A DNA stretch of 32,071 nt from Acidobacteriota bacterium. GTDB taxonomy: Bacteria; Acidobacteriota; Terriglobia; UBA7540. Shown here piece after piece: positions 8,691 to 17,587 of this stretch (position 1 is the first letter of the stretch; each line of letters opens with the position of its first letter). The stretch is taken from assembly GCA_902812465.1 (NCBI GenBank), contig CADDZE010000043.1, forward strand, positions 1-32,071, read 5' to 3'. A model generated the notes under the pieces. The model saw only the letters and a list, made by a program, of their open reading frames with translations, did not search any database and was not told the DNA's origin. Position numbers and translations under genes: made by a program.

Positions 8691-9090
8691 CCCACCGCGT
8701 GACCACGATGTAGCGCGTGGAAGGCTAAAGTGGATGGGCGTATCGCTCGGTGCCTTCCTGGGAGGCTTGGTGATGAAAGCCGACTCGGAAGGCCGCACTG
8801 GTCCTTCGGCCTACGATCCCAAGGCAGACCGGGCGCGCCGCCTCCGAGAATTTCCAGCTTCTCGACGGACGATTCGACGGCAACGTCCGGATCCAGATCA
8901 AGAATGGCCCCGTCGATTCTCAGATGGGCGCGTCTCTCGGCTTTCTTTTGGAGGCCGGGAACGTATGAACCAGGCCGATAGACCAGGCCGGCGCGCCACC
9001 TGGTGTTTGGTAGCTCTGTGGAAAGAAACGCTGGATATGCACGTCGCCGGAGCCAGGCCCCCGGTAAGGACCATCCTCACCGGACGCCCC
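8691..9090 (+). pseudogene. Remnant of a GH67 alpha-glucuronidase gene
   Basis: Pieces of an alpha-glucuronidase (removes 4-O-methyl-glucuronic acid from xylan oligosaccharides) appear in family order but in different frames. PTA, then an in-frame TGA (8700-8702), then WKAKVD lie in one frame (8691-8735). YRSVPS is in a second (from 8741). GGLVMKADSEGRTGP and AYDPKADRA are in a third (8761-8835). GNVRIQIKNGPVD is back in the second (within 8852-8923). VSRLSFGG, then WCLVALWKETLDMHVAG (9001-9051) and RTILTGR are in the third again. These match, from memory of the family, blocks such as VVKADSE..GP, LQIKNGPxDFQ and WKEVLDF. The acid glutamate (DSE) and one catalytic aspartate (GPVD) survive, but the QITQE block with the other catalytic glutamate is gone, and about 25-40 residues are missing between GP and AYDP. 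Only about 20% of a normal gene remains. It cannot make an enzyme. Confidence 0.85.
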
Positions 9091-9194
9091 TCCGTCATCC
9101 ACAGAGGGCCGCTCCCACTTCGGAGGTACCGTACGGAACCGCGGCCTCTCAGCATCGAGCCCACCGCCGCGCTACAATCCTCCCAGGGACAGTG

Positions 9195-10625
9195 ATGGCG
9201 AGGGCGCTGGAGACCTATGCTCGATGGGCGCAGGAGATGCGCAAGGGGCGATTCTTCCGCGCGGGCGAGCGGGTAGGCGTGGCCGCCTCAGGCGGGGCCG
9301 ATTCGACGCTACTCCTCGAATTTATGACCCAGTTCGGGCACGAAGCGGGCCTGGCCGTTGCCGCCGTCCATTTCAATCATCACTTGCGTGGCGCCGAATC
9401 AGACCGCGACGAAGGCTTCGTAGCCGAACGCGCGCAAGCCTTGGGCATTCCCCTGTTCCGGGACGAGGCGGACGTGGCCGCCGTGGCCCATCGCCAGCAC
9501 CGCAACTTGGAAGCCACCGCCCGGGAGCTGCGCTACCGCTTCTTCTTCTCGCTGATTCGGCACGGCACGCTGGATAAGGTGGCCACCGCACACACCGCTC
9601 ACGACCAGGCGGAGACCGTCCTGTTGCGCCTTTTGCGAGGGGCCGGCGCGCGGGGCCTCAGCGGCATCTATCCCGTGCTGGATGGGGTGATCGTACGGCC
9701 CTTTCTCAACCTCACGCGGCGGGAAGTGGAAGACGCCTTGGCCCAGCGCGGGCTGGCATTTCGCACCGATGCTTCGAACCAGGATACGCGGCTGGTTCGC
9801 AACCGTGTGCGGACTCACCTGTTGCCGCTGCTCGAGCGGGAGTTCAACCCAAACATCGTCCGGGAGCTGAAAGACCTGGCCGACCGGGCTCGCCACGATG
9901 AAGCCTTCCTGGAAGAGGCGGCGCGTGAGCGTGCCTTGCCCTGGCGGGTCCGCGAGGGAAGGGAGGAAAGGATTCCGGCCCGGACACTCGCCGATTTCCC
10001 CCCGGCCCTGGCGCGGCGTGTGCTCAGGCAGATGACAGCCAGCGCTGGCGGCCGCCTTCCCAGGCTCACCCACGCGCACCTGCGGCAGCTCGAGCGCTTT
10101 GCCGCCGAAGCGCAGAGCGGACGGAGACTCCTGTTGCCGGGCGGCCTGGAAGCATGCCGTGAATTCGACTGGCTCGTCATCCGGCCGGCAGCCAGCGAGG
10201 CACAGCCTGGAAGGGAGGGTTATGCCTACCCCGTTCGCGTGCCAGGGACGGTGGTAGTGTCCGAGGCGAAGGCTCGCTTTGTCTTCGCGAGAATTCCGGC
10301 TCCCACCAGGGGTGAGAAGCTGTACAATAGCTGCAGGACCGTGTACCTGAACTCAGTTTTCGCTTCTCGGGATGATCTGCTGTTACGCAGCTGGCGGCCA
10401 GGGGATCGCTTTCATCCTGCCGGCAGCCAGCATCCGCACAAGCTGAAGGAATTGCTGCAGCGGCGCAAAATTCCGTTAGCGCAACGGGCGCAGTGGCCGC
10501 TGCTCGTCTCAGGAAACGAGATTGTTTGGGTGCGAGGTATTGCAGTGGCCGCCAGAGCTGTGCTGGAGCCTTCAGCCACGGAGGCATTGAGGATTGTCGA
10601 AGAGCCGCTTGACGGAGGCGCTTAG
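9195..10625 (+). CDS. tilS: tRNA(Ile)-lysidine synthase
   Basis: A 476-residue TilS, which ligates lysine to C34 of the CAU-anticodon tRNA-Ile using ATP, so that the tRNA reads AUA as isoleucine. The PP-loop SGGADS is at residues 32-37, followed by the family block VHFNHHLRG and the helix with HTAHDQAETVLLRLLRGAG. The C-terminal TilS domain is present (WRPGDRF, then KLKELLQRRKIP and the final WVRGIAV). ATG 9195 is preceded by AGGGA. The frame is open further upstream to 9003, but that part overlaps the GH67 remnant and has no TilS character. It is the first gene of the tilS-hpt-ftsH-folP group, with 393 bases to the next gene. Confidence 0.95.
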   Translation: MARALETYARWAQEMRKGRFFRAGERVGVAASGGADSTLLLEFMTQFGHEAGLAVAAVHFNHHLRGAESDRDEGFVAERAQALGIPLFRDEADVAAVAHRQHRNLEATARELRYRFFFSLIRHGTLDKVATAHTAHDQAETVLLRLLRGAGARGLSGIYPVLDGVIVRPFLNLTRREVEDALAQRGLAFRTDASNQDTRLVRNRVRTHLLPLLEREFNPNIVRELKDLADRARHDEAFLEEAARERALPWRVREGREERIPARTLADFPPALARRVLRQMTASAGGRLPRLTHAHLRQLERFAAEAQSGRRLLLPGGLEACREFDWLVIRPAASEAQPGREGYAYPVRVPGTVVVSEAKARFVFARIPAPTRGEKLYNSCRTVYLNSVFASRDDLLLRSWRPGDRFHPAGSQHPHKLKELLQRRKIPLAQRAQWPLLVSGNEIVWVRGIAVAARAVLEPSATEALRIVEEPLDGGA

Positions 10626-10783
10626 CAGCCACCGGAATCACTTGCTCTCATTCCGATGCGCGTCGGCCATCAATCCGCCAAACTGGATCGTGACCCTGCT
10701 TAGAATCGGTAGCTACGGTTGGCCCTAATTTGAACGCGGGGGCTTGGCTCAGAAGAACGGAAAGGCCGGCGCAAAAGGGACGA

Positions 10784-10858
10784 ATGAAGAAATTGGTCTT
10801 ACAAAACCGAAGCAAGTCTAAATTCGCTTCAGAAAAATGGGGCAGGGGGACTGAGTAA
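10784..10858 (+). CDS. Possible 24-residue small protein or leader peptide
   Basis: The ATG at 10784 has AAGGGA 4 bases upstream and runs to TAA at 10856-10858. The product would be basic and begins MKKLVLQNRSKSKF. Base composition is AT-richer than neighbouring genes. I know no family for it. The good ribosome site is the only support, so chance is a serious alternative. Confidence 0.2.
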   Translation: MKKLVLQNRSKSKFASEKWGRGTE

Positions 10859-10892
10859 GCCATCGAAAACGAATGACACATTAGAATTGACG

Positions 10893-10937
10893 AGTCGCTT
10901 ATTTGCGACTTGATTGTTTCTGGCCTACTTCAGTAGG
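10893..10937 (+). repeat. Two hairpins upstream of the HPRT-like gene
   Basis: AGTCGC-TTATTT-GCGACT (10893-10910) and CCTAC-TTCA-GTAGG (10924-10937) are perfect stems of 6 and 5 bp. The second is followed by only three T's, so it is a poor terminator. Both lie 80-130 bases before the start at 11019. Confidence 0.35.
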
Positions 10938-11018
10938 TTTGAGTGAAGCGGCGTTGGCGCACTGTCGGCGGGGGACCGTTCGCTAACCTCGCATCCCGGA
11001 TCTAGGAAAACTCGTGCA

Positions 11019-11585
11019 ATGTACATGCAGGGTAGGACGAAGCAAGGCTGGCGCGTCCTCTACTCAAGGCGGCAGGTTGAGCAGCGAATCGCGCAAATGG
11101 GCCGACAGATCAACCGAGACTATCGCGGCAAGACCGTCCACATGGTCGGCCTCATGGATAATGGCTTCGTCTTCCTGGCCGACCTCGTGCGCTGCCTTAA
11201 AGTCCCCCTGGTCTGCCATTTCGTCAACGTTTCCATGCGGGACGGCACGAAGGTGCGAGAGATTCGGTTTACGCCGCACGTCGATTTAAAGGGTAAACAC
11301 GTTATTTTGGTGGACGCGGTGCTCCGCACGGGCGTCACGCTCGACTATCTATGCAGCCAGATTCTGGCCCAGAAACCCCGCTCCCTGCGCGCCGCGGCGC
11401 TCGTTGATATCGCGGAGGAGCGCAAAGTGGACTTGCCGGTCAGCTACGTAGGATTCCGGCCAGCAGTTAAGGGCAAATACTTGGTGGGCTACGGTCTGGG
11501 GCGGGGCCAGCGGTACCGCAATCTGCGCTGCCTGGCGACGGTGGGGTCGGCGAGCACCCCACGCCGGCACAATGGACCACCCTGA
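11019..11585 (+). CDS. HPRT-like phosphoribosyltransferase-fold protein, active site degenerate
   Basis: A 188-residue protein in the usual place of hpt between tilS and ftsH. The fold is clear: VGLMDNGFVFLADL (43-56) matches the first phosphate-binding strand, HVILVDAVLRTGVTL (94-108) the PRPP loop, and YVGF...LVGYGLG..QRYRNL (143-169) the C-terminal part. The key residues are changed. Aligned to human HPRT, Lys68 is Asp47, Asp134 is Ala100, the general base Asp137 is Arg103, Lys165 is about Ile131, and the metal-binding Asp193 is Gly161. The PRPP-loop TG is kept. Normal HPRT makes IMP/GMP from hypoxanthine/guanine; catalysis here looks unlikely. The frame is intact and codon use normal, so it is not simple decay. 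A regulatory or binding role is an inference. ATG 11019 has AGGA upstream; ATG 11025 is an alternative. Confidence 0.8.
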   Translation: MYMQGRTKQGWRVLYSRRQVEQRIAQMGRQINRDYRGKTVHMVGLMDNGFVFLADLVRCLKVPLVCHFVNVSMRDGTKVREIRFTPHVDLKGKHVILVDAVLRTGVTLDYLCSQILAQKPRSLRAAALVDIAEERKVDLPVSYVGFRPAVKGKYLVGYGLGRGQRYRNLRCLATVGSASTPRRHNGPP

Positions 11586-11680
11586 CGCTTGAGCGGAAGG
11601 GCTAGCCCATGCATCTAAGGAAGTAGGGGATCTATGCAAGTCGTAGCCGGGGTTGGAGCAACGAGGGAGGGAAGGAGGAC

Positions 11681-13591
11681 GTGAGTCCAGCCATCAAGAA
11701 CATCGTCTTCTGGGTGATCATGGTAGCGACCGCCCTAGTGCTCTACCTCGTTTTCAAAAGCAGCACTGCCGAGCGCCCCGAGGATTTCACCTTCACCACC
11801 TTCATGACGGAAGTTAGCCACGATGAGGTGAAGGATGTCACCATCGTCGGCAACGAAGTGACGGGACACCTGCGCAAGGACAACCGCGCCTTCCGCACCA
11901 TGATCCCCAGCAACTACCCTGACGTTTACAAGAACCTGCAAGAGAAGAACGTCAACGTCACGATTAAAGATAATTCGGGAAACTCCTGGCTAGCGTGGCT
12001 GGGGAATGGTCTGCTTCCCATCATTATTTTGGTGGTGTTTTGGATCTTCTTTATGCGCCAGATGCAAAGCGGCGGCAACAAAGCGCTGTCGTTCGGGAAG
12101 AGCAGGGCCCGGCTACTTTCCAGCCAGCAGAAGAAGGTGACGTTCAAGGATGTAGCGGGTGTGGACGAGGCGAAGGAAGAGCTCCACGAAATCATTGATT
12201 TTTTGCGGGAACCGCAGAAGTTTCAGAAGCTGGGGGGCCGCATTCCGAAGGGTGTGCTGCTGGTGGGTCCACCCGGCACCGGCAAGACGCTGCTGGCCCG
12301 GGCCATTGCTGGCGAGGCCAACGTCCCCTTCTTCTCCATCTCTGGCTCAGACTTTGTCGAGATGTTTGTGGGCGTAGGTGCTTCGCGCGTCCGGGACCTC
12401 TTCGAGCAGGGCAAGAAGAATGCCCCGTGCATCATCTTCATCGATGAGATCGACGCCGTCGGCCGTCATCGCGGCGCCGGCCTGGGAGGCGGCCACGACG
12501 AGCGCGAGCAGACCTTAAACGCCCTGCTCGTCGAAATGGACGGCTTCGAATCAAACGAAGGGGTCATCCTGATTGCAGCCACTAACCGCCCGGACGTGCT
12601 CGATCCCGCGCTGCTGCGCCCCGGCCGCTTCGACCGCCGCGTAGTGGTGCCCCGGCCAGATGTGGGCGGACGCGAAGGCATCCTGCGCGTCCACACCAAG
12701 AAGATTCCGCTGGCCGATGACGTCGATATTTCCATCTTGGCGCGCGGCACGCCTGGCTTCTCCGGGGCGGATTTAGCCAACTTGGTGAACGAAGCGGCCT
12801 TGCTGGCGGCCCGCCAGAACCGCAAGCAGGTGTCGATGCGCGACTTCGAGGCGGCGAAGGACAAGGTCCTGATGGGAGCGGAGCGCAAGTCGATGATCCT
12901 CTCCGAGGAGGAGAAGCGTAATACCGCCTACCACGAAGCTGGCCACGCGCTGGTGGCCTGCATGATGCCTTACGCCGATCCCATCCACAAGGTGACGATC
13001 ATTCCCCGCGGCATGGCCCTGGGCGTCACCATGCAGCTTCCCGTCGACGACAAGCACACCTACACCAAGGACTACCTCCAGTCGCAGATCGCCATCATGA
13101 TGGGCGGGCGCGTTGCCGAGGAACTTTTCCTCAACCACATCACCACCGGCGCCGGCAATGACATTGAGCAAGCCACCGAGCTGGCCCGCCGTATGGTCTG
13201 CGAGTTCGGTATGTCGGACCTCGGGCCTCTGGCTTTTGGCAAAAACCAGCAGGAAATCTTCCTGGGACGCGACCTGGCGACGACGCGCGATTTCAGTGAG
13301 GACACCGCCATCAAGATCGACCACGAGGTCAAGAAGCTCGTCACCACCGGGTACGAGCGGGCCAAGGACATTCTTTCATCGAACCGCGACGCCCTAATCC
13401 GCATTGCCGAGGCTTTGCTCGAGCGCGAGGTGCTAGACGCCAGCGATGTGAAACTGCTGGTGGAGGGAAAACCGTTGCCGGAGCGCGTCGTGCCCGAGAC
13501 ACCCAAGCCTGCGGTCCCCGAAACCGCGCAGGTGGTTAAGCCTTCGCCGCCCTCCGCGGTTCCCGGCCGTGAGCGGCCGGCGCCTGCGTAG
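11681..13591 (+). CDS. ftsH: ATP-dependent zinc metalloprotease FtsH
   Basis: A 636-residue membrane-anchored AAA+ protease that degrades misfolded membrane proteins and short-lived regulators as a hexamer. Transmembrane segments are at about residues 8-26 and 108-125, with the small periplasmic FtsH_ext domain between them. Walker A is GPPGTGKT (196-203), Walker B IIFIDEID (251-258), the second region of homology ends in RPGRFDRR (313-320), and the zinc site is HEAGH (418-422). The tail after about 600 is Pro/Val-rich and poorly conserved. The start is a GTG at 11681 behind a purine run containing GGGAGG and AAGGAGG; the first hydrophobic segment begins right after it, so no later start is acceptable. 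It lies 95 bases downstream of the HPRT-like gene. Confidence 0.96.
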   Translation: MSPAIKNIVFWVIMVATALVLYLVFKSSTAERPEDFTFTTFMTEVSHDEVKDVTIVGNEVTGHLRKDNRAFRTMIPSNYPDVYKNLQEKNVNVTIKDNSGNSWLAWLGNGLLPIIILVVFWIFFMRQMQSGGNKALSFGKSRARLLSSQQKKVTFKDVAGVDEAKEELHEIIDFLREPQKFQKLGGRIPKGVLLVGPPGTGKTLLARAIAGEANVPFFSISGSDFVEMFVGVGASRVRDLFEQGKKNAPCIIFIDEIDAVGRHRGAGLGGGHDEREQTLNALLVEMDGFESNEGVILIAATNRPDVLDPALLRPGRFDRRVVVPRPDVGGREGILRVHTKKIPLADDVDISILARGTPGFSGADLANLVNEAALLAARQNRKQVSMRDFEAAKDKVLMGAERKSMILSEEEKRNTAYHEAGHALVACMMPYADPIHKVTIIPRGMALGVTMQLPVDDKHTYTKDYLQSQIAIMMGGRVAEELFLNHITTGAGNDIEQATELARRMVCEFGMSDLGPLAFGKNQQEIFLGRDLATTRDFSEDTAIKIDHEVKKLVTTGYERAKDILSSNRDALIRIAEALLEREVLDASDVKLLVEGKPLPERVVPETPKPAVPETAQVVKPSPPSAVPGRERPAPA

Positions 13592-13710
13592 CCTAGCAGA
13601 CTTAGGTTCGCAGGGCTCAGGACCCTCCAGCCCCGGTCCCATTCCCATTCAGCGCCGAGGGCTGGGGGTTCACGCTCTCCCTGCGGCTCGATCACGCGGG
13701 TGTCCCGACC

Positions 13711-14712
13711 ATGGCGGTTCGCCCCCAGTTTCAAGTGCAAGTGGCTGGCCAAACTGTCCACCTGGGCCAGCGCACGCTGATTATGGGCGTGCTGAACGTC
13801 ACGCCCGACTCGTTCTCCGACGGCGGCCGCTACTTCAGCCTCCAGCGGGCGGTAGCGCATGGCGTCGAGCTGGCGCGCGCGGGCGCGGACTGGATCGACG
13901 TGGGCGGCGAGTCCACGCGACCGGGTGCCGAGCCAGTTTCCGCCGAAGAAGAGCTCCGCCGCGTAATTCCCGTCATCCAACGCCTGCGAGAGATGCTTCC
14001 CGCGATTCCCATCTCGGTGGACACCACGAAGGCTGTCGTGGCGGAAGAAGCCTTACGCGCCGGCGCCTCGGTGGTGAATGACGTCAGCGGCTTGCGCTTC
14101 GACCCCGCTATCGCCGACGTCGCGCGGGCGCATCGCGCGCCACTTATCCTGATGCACCTGCGCGGCCGCCCGGCAACGATGCAGCAGGGGCCTTTCGCCC
14201 GCTCCATCTGGAGATCTGTCATCGTGGGATTAAATGCAGCGATCCGACGGGCGCTGGCGCGGGGCGTGAGGCGCGAGCAGCTCATTATCGATCCGGGGCT
14301 CGGATTCGGCAAGACGCGCCGCCAGAATTATGAAATCGCCGCCGGGCTTCGGCGCTTGCGGCGCTTCCACTTGCCGGTGATGGTGGGCGCGTCGCGGAAG
14401 TCGTTCGTCCAGGCGGTGGTGGCAGGCGAAGGGCTGGCCGTTCCGGGAAACTCCGCCCGTAGCGGACGGCTGTGGCCTTTGGCCGAGCGGACGGGGCGGG
14501 GCAGTCCCGCAGCGCGCAAGACCCGCCATGCGCCTCAGGGTTCGAAGCACCCACCACTCCTCGAAGTAGGCGACGCGGCATTCACCGTGGCTACCATCCT
14601 CGCCGGAGCCCACATCGTCCGGGTCCACGACGTCGCCAGCATCCTTCCTGCGGTTCGCATTGCCGATGCCATCCTCTTCGTATCTTCGGGGCAGGTTGCT
14701 CGCCGGCCCTGA
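13711..14712 (+). CDS. folP: Dihydropteroate synthase with internal insertion
   Basis: A 333-residue DHPS, which joins pterin pyrophosphate and p-aminobenzoate to make dihydropteroate in folate synthesis; it is the sulfonamide target. Family blocks are intact: GVLNVTPDSFSDGG (26-39), DVGGESTRPG (63-72), VNDVSG (122-127), MHLRGRPATMQ (148-158), DPGLGFGK (194-201), GASRKSF (226-232) and HIVRVHDV (301-308). The protein is about 50 residues longer than usual because of an Arg/Gly/Pro-rich stretch at about 244-286, between the SRKSF loop and the last barrel strand. The reading frame through it is open and the downstream part is in frame. No clear Shine-Dalgarno precedes ATG 13711; the start is chosen from family length. 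It follows ftsH by 119 bases. Confidence 0.93.
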   Translation: MAVRPQFQVQVAGQTVHLGQRTLIMGVLNVTPDSFSDGGRYFSLQRAVAHGVELARAGADWIDVGGESTRPGAEPVSAEEELRRVIPVIQRLREMLPAIPISVDTTKAVVAEEALRAGASVVNDVSGLRFDPAIADVARAHRAPLILMHLRGRPATMQQGPFARSIWRSVIVGLNAAIRRALARGVRREQLIIDPGLGFGKTRRQNYEIAAGLRRLRRFHLPVMVGASRKSFVQAVVAGEGLAVPGNSARSGRLWPLAERTGRGSPAARKTRHAPQGSKHPPLLEVGDAAFTVATILAGAHIVRVHDVASILPAVRIADAILFVSSGQVARRP

Positions 14713-14830
14713 TCTGAACGACGTCGACGAATACCTGCGATCTGCGCACGGCGTGGCTGAATCTATCCGCGGGAACTCACTTTTTGACACTGCGATTGAC
14801 GACGTGTGATCATGAAGCGGGAGTTGCCTT

Positions 14831-17587
14831 GTGAAACCGAACCGACTTGCCCGCGTCATCGCCGGCCTGGCGTTACTCTTCTTCGTGATCGGCCCCTTGC
14901 TCTCCCGCAGCGTCGACCTGCTGACCGACTGGCTGTGGTTCAACCAGGAAGGGTTTCGCGTACTCTACACCCGGGCGCTGGCGGCGCAGGTCGGGCTCAG
15001 CAGTACGGCCGGCATGGGCTTCATGGCAGTGCTGGCGGCCAATCTGCTGCTGGCCCGGTCATTGGCGCGGCGGCAGGCGTTCCGCGTCTACGGGGAAGTC
15101 ATCGAGTTCCCTATACTGGAGAGGTTCACCGCACTCTTTCGTGGGCTCCTGTGGTTTGGCGTGCTGGTGGTGGGATACCTAGTGGGCCACTGGGCGGCCA
15201 CACACTGGCTGGACTATCTGCTGGCGCAGCATCCTGTGACCATGCACCAGGTCGATCCGCTGTTTGGCCTTGACCTCAGCTTCTATCTCTTCCGCTTGCC
15301 ATTCCTCTGGTTCCTCTATCACCTGGCACTGGTCACGCTGATCTTCTGCTTGCTGGTGAGCGTCTTCAGCTATCTGATCGAGGGCGGCCTATGGGTCACT
15401 GGCCGCGGGCTCTCGACGGGCCGCCACACGCGCATGCACTTGACGGGGCTGGCTGCCCTGCTTTTCCTGCTCTTCGCTTACCGTGCCCGCCTGGCGATGT
15501 ACGAGCTGCTCTACTCGCCGCGCGGCCTGATCTACGGTGCCGGTTACACGGACGTCCACGCCACGCTGCCGGTGCTGCGCCTGATGCTTGTGTTGTGCTT
15601 GGTAACGGCGTTGGTGCTGCTCGCTGAGGCGAGGCGCGGCCGCCTGCGCCGCTCGATTATCTCCGGGCTGGCTTTGGTGGCGGTATCGGTGGTAGGTGGT
15701 GGCATTTATCCCGAACTGATCCAGCGCTTCGTGGTCGCGCCCAATGAAATTGATCGCGAGCAGCCCTACATTGCCCGTTCCATCGAGTTCACCCGCCGCG
15801 CCTACGCGCTCGACCGTTTTGAGGAGCGCGAGTTTGCTGCCCTCGAGAACCTTTCACTTCAGGACTTGCGCGCCAACGATGCCACCTTGCGTAACGTGCG
15901 CTTGTGGGACCACCAGCCGTTGCTCACTACCTTTTCCCAACTCCAGGAAATTCGCACCTACTACGACTTCGCCCGCGTGGATAATGACCGCTATTGGGTG
16001 AACGGTGTCTACCGCCAAGTGTCGCTCTCGCCGCGCGAGCTGAACGCCGCCAGCCTACCGAGCCGCAATTGGATCAACGAGCACCTCACCTACACCCACG
16101 GCTACGGCCTGTGCCTGGGACCAGTCAATGAGTCGACCAGCGACGGCCTGCCCCAGCTCTTCGTTCGGGATATTCCTCCCGTCAGCGACGACGCCATCTT
16201 CCGCATCACCCGCCCCGAAATCTACTTCGGTGAACTGCCGGCCGACTATTGCATTGTCGATACCCGGGTGAAAGAGTTTGACTATCCCTCCGGCGACCGC
16301 AACGTCTACTGCACTTACGCCGGCAGCGGCGGGATTCCCGTTCACAGTTTTTGGCGGCGCCTGCTTTTCGCGCTCAAGTTCGGCGAGCTCAAGGTGCTAC
16401 TTTCCAGCGACATTCAGAACTCAAGCCGCGTCATGATCTACCGCCGCGTGCTCGAGCGCGCCCAGCGCCTTACGCCCTTTTTGCAATACGACAACGATCC
16501 CTACATGGTCATTGGCGCGGACGGCGAACTCTACTGGATGCTCGACGGCTATACGACGTCCGACCGCTACCCCTACTCCGATCCGGTCCCGGGCGTGGGG
16601 AACTACATCCGCAACGCGGTCAAAGCGACCATTAATGCCTACACCGGCCGTGTGCACTTCTACGTCGCCGATTTGACAGATCCTTTGATACGCTCCTACG
16701 CGGAAATTTTTCCCGGAGTTTTTCAGCCGCTCGACCAGATGCCCGCGGACTTGCGCGCCCACATCCGCTACCCCGAGGGATTCTTCAGCATTCAGGCAGG
16801 GCAGTACGCCATCTTTCACATGACCGACCCGCGCGTCTTCTACAACCGGGAGGACTTGTGGCGCGTGGCGCAGAGCGCCGCCCGCGGATCCTCGGCGCCC
16901 ATGACGCCCTACTACACCATCATGAAGCTGGCCGAGGTCGGCACGACGGAAGAGTTCATCCTGATGGTGCCCTTCACCCCTGCCAAGAAAGACAACATGA
17001 TTGCCTGGATCGCCGCCCGCTGCGATCCGCCAAATTACGGCCGGGTGCTAGTGTTCACCTTTCCCAAGCAAAAGCTGGTTTACGGCCCGCAACAGATCGA
17101 GGCGCGTATTGACCAGGACCCGGGCATCTCGCAGCAGCTTACCCTGTGGGACCAGCGGGGGTCCAGGGTAATTCGGGGAACGCTGCTGGTCATTCCGGTA
17201 CTCAACTCGGTGCTCTACGTCGAACCCATCTACCTGGCGGCCGAAGCGGGCGGCAGCCTGCCGCAGCTGAAGCGGGTGATTATCTCCTATGCCGACAATG
17301 TGGTGATGGAAGCCAGCCTCGACGCGGCACTCAGCCGCATCTTTGGTGGCGCGGTCGAGTCGGCTCAGGTGCCGGGAGTGAGCGGCACAGTCCCAGCTGC
17401 CCTCCCGGCGACCGCACTCGCTCAGGCCACCAAGGCGCTCGACCTCCGGGCGTTGGCCCGCGAAGCCAATCAGCACTACGAGCGAGCGCAGCAGCTGCTC
17501 CGCCAGGGTGACTGGAAAGGATACGGCGACGAGATTAAGAGGCTGGGCGAAGTGCTGAAGCAGATGGCTGAGGACCAAAGGCGGTAG
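14831..17587 (+). CDS. UPF0182 family membrane protein
   Basis: A 918-residue member of UPF0182, a family of large membrane proteins of unknown function found in actinobacteria, cyanobacteria and acidobacteria. About seven transmembrane segments occupy residues 1-300 (for example 8-26, 52-75, 97-120, 150-180, 207-225, 255-275 and 282-300). The large soluble domain that follows has family-like stretches such as VAPNEIDREQPYI, TYYDFARVDNDRYW, FTYTHGYG-type (here LTYTHGYG) and NREDLW. The last ~60 residues are a charged helix after an Ala/Pro linker. The GTG at 14831 has GGGAG 7 bases upstream and fits the first transmembrane segment. It is a single gene followed by a strong promoter for the exporter genes. 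Function cannot be given. Confidence 0.93.
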   Translation: MKPNRLARVIAGLALLFFVIGPLLSRSVDLLTDWLWFNQEGFRVLYTRALAAQVGLSSTAGMGFMAVLAANLLLARSLARRQAFRVYGEVIEFPILERFTALFRGLLWFGVLVVGYLVGHWAATHWLDYLLAQHPVTMHQVDPLFGLDLSFYLFRLPFLWFLYHLALVTLIFCLLVSVFSYLIEGGLWVTGRGLSTGRHTRMHLTGLAALLFLLFAYRARLAMYELLYSPRGLIYGAGYTDVHATLPVLRLMLVLCLVTALVLLAEARRGRLRRSIISGLALVAVSVVGGGIYPELIQRFVVAPNEIDREQPYIARSIEFTRRAYALDRFEEREFAALENLSLQDLRANDATLRNVRLWDHQPLLTTFSQLQEIRTYYDFARVDNDRYWVNGVYRQVSLSPRELNAASLPSRNWINEHLTYTHGYGLCLGPVNESTSDGLPQLFVRDIPPVSDDAIFRITRPEIYFGELPADYCIVDTRVKEFDYPSGDRNVYCTYAGSGGIPVHSFWRRLLFALKFGELKVLLSSDIQNSSRVMIYRRVLERAQRLTPFLQYDNDPYMVIGADGELYWMLDGYTTSDRYPYSDPVPGVGNYIRNAVKATINAYTGRVHFYVADLTDPLIRSYAEIFPGVFQPLDQMPADLRAHIRYPEGFFSIQAGQYAIFHMTDPRVFYNREDLWRVAQSAARGSSAPMTPYYTIMKLAEVGTTEEFILMVPFTPAKKDNMIAWIAARCDPPNYGRVLVFTFPKQKLVYGPQQIEARIDQDPGISQQLTLWDQRGSRVIRGTLLVIPVLNSVLYVEPIYLAAEAGGSLPQLKRVIISYADNVVMEASLDAALSRIFGGAVESAQVPGVSGTVPAALPATALAQATKALDLRALAREANQHYERAQQLLRQGDWKGYGDEIKRLGEVLKQMAEDQRR

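Larger units (their letters stand above)
10626..11018. other. AT-richer leader region upstream of the HPRT-like gene
   Basis: About 10780-10920 is clearly poorer in GC than its surroundings (around 42% by eye). It contains a 24-codon frame with a good ribosome site and two hairpins, listed separately. TTGACG (10888-10893) and TTGATT (10911-10916) are 17 bases apart and could be a weak sigma-70 promoter with the first dyad in its spacer, but the -10 matches poorly. No family-like protein is encoded. Confidence 0.4.
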
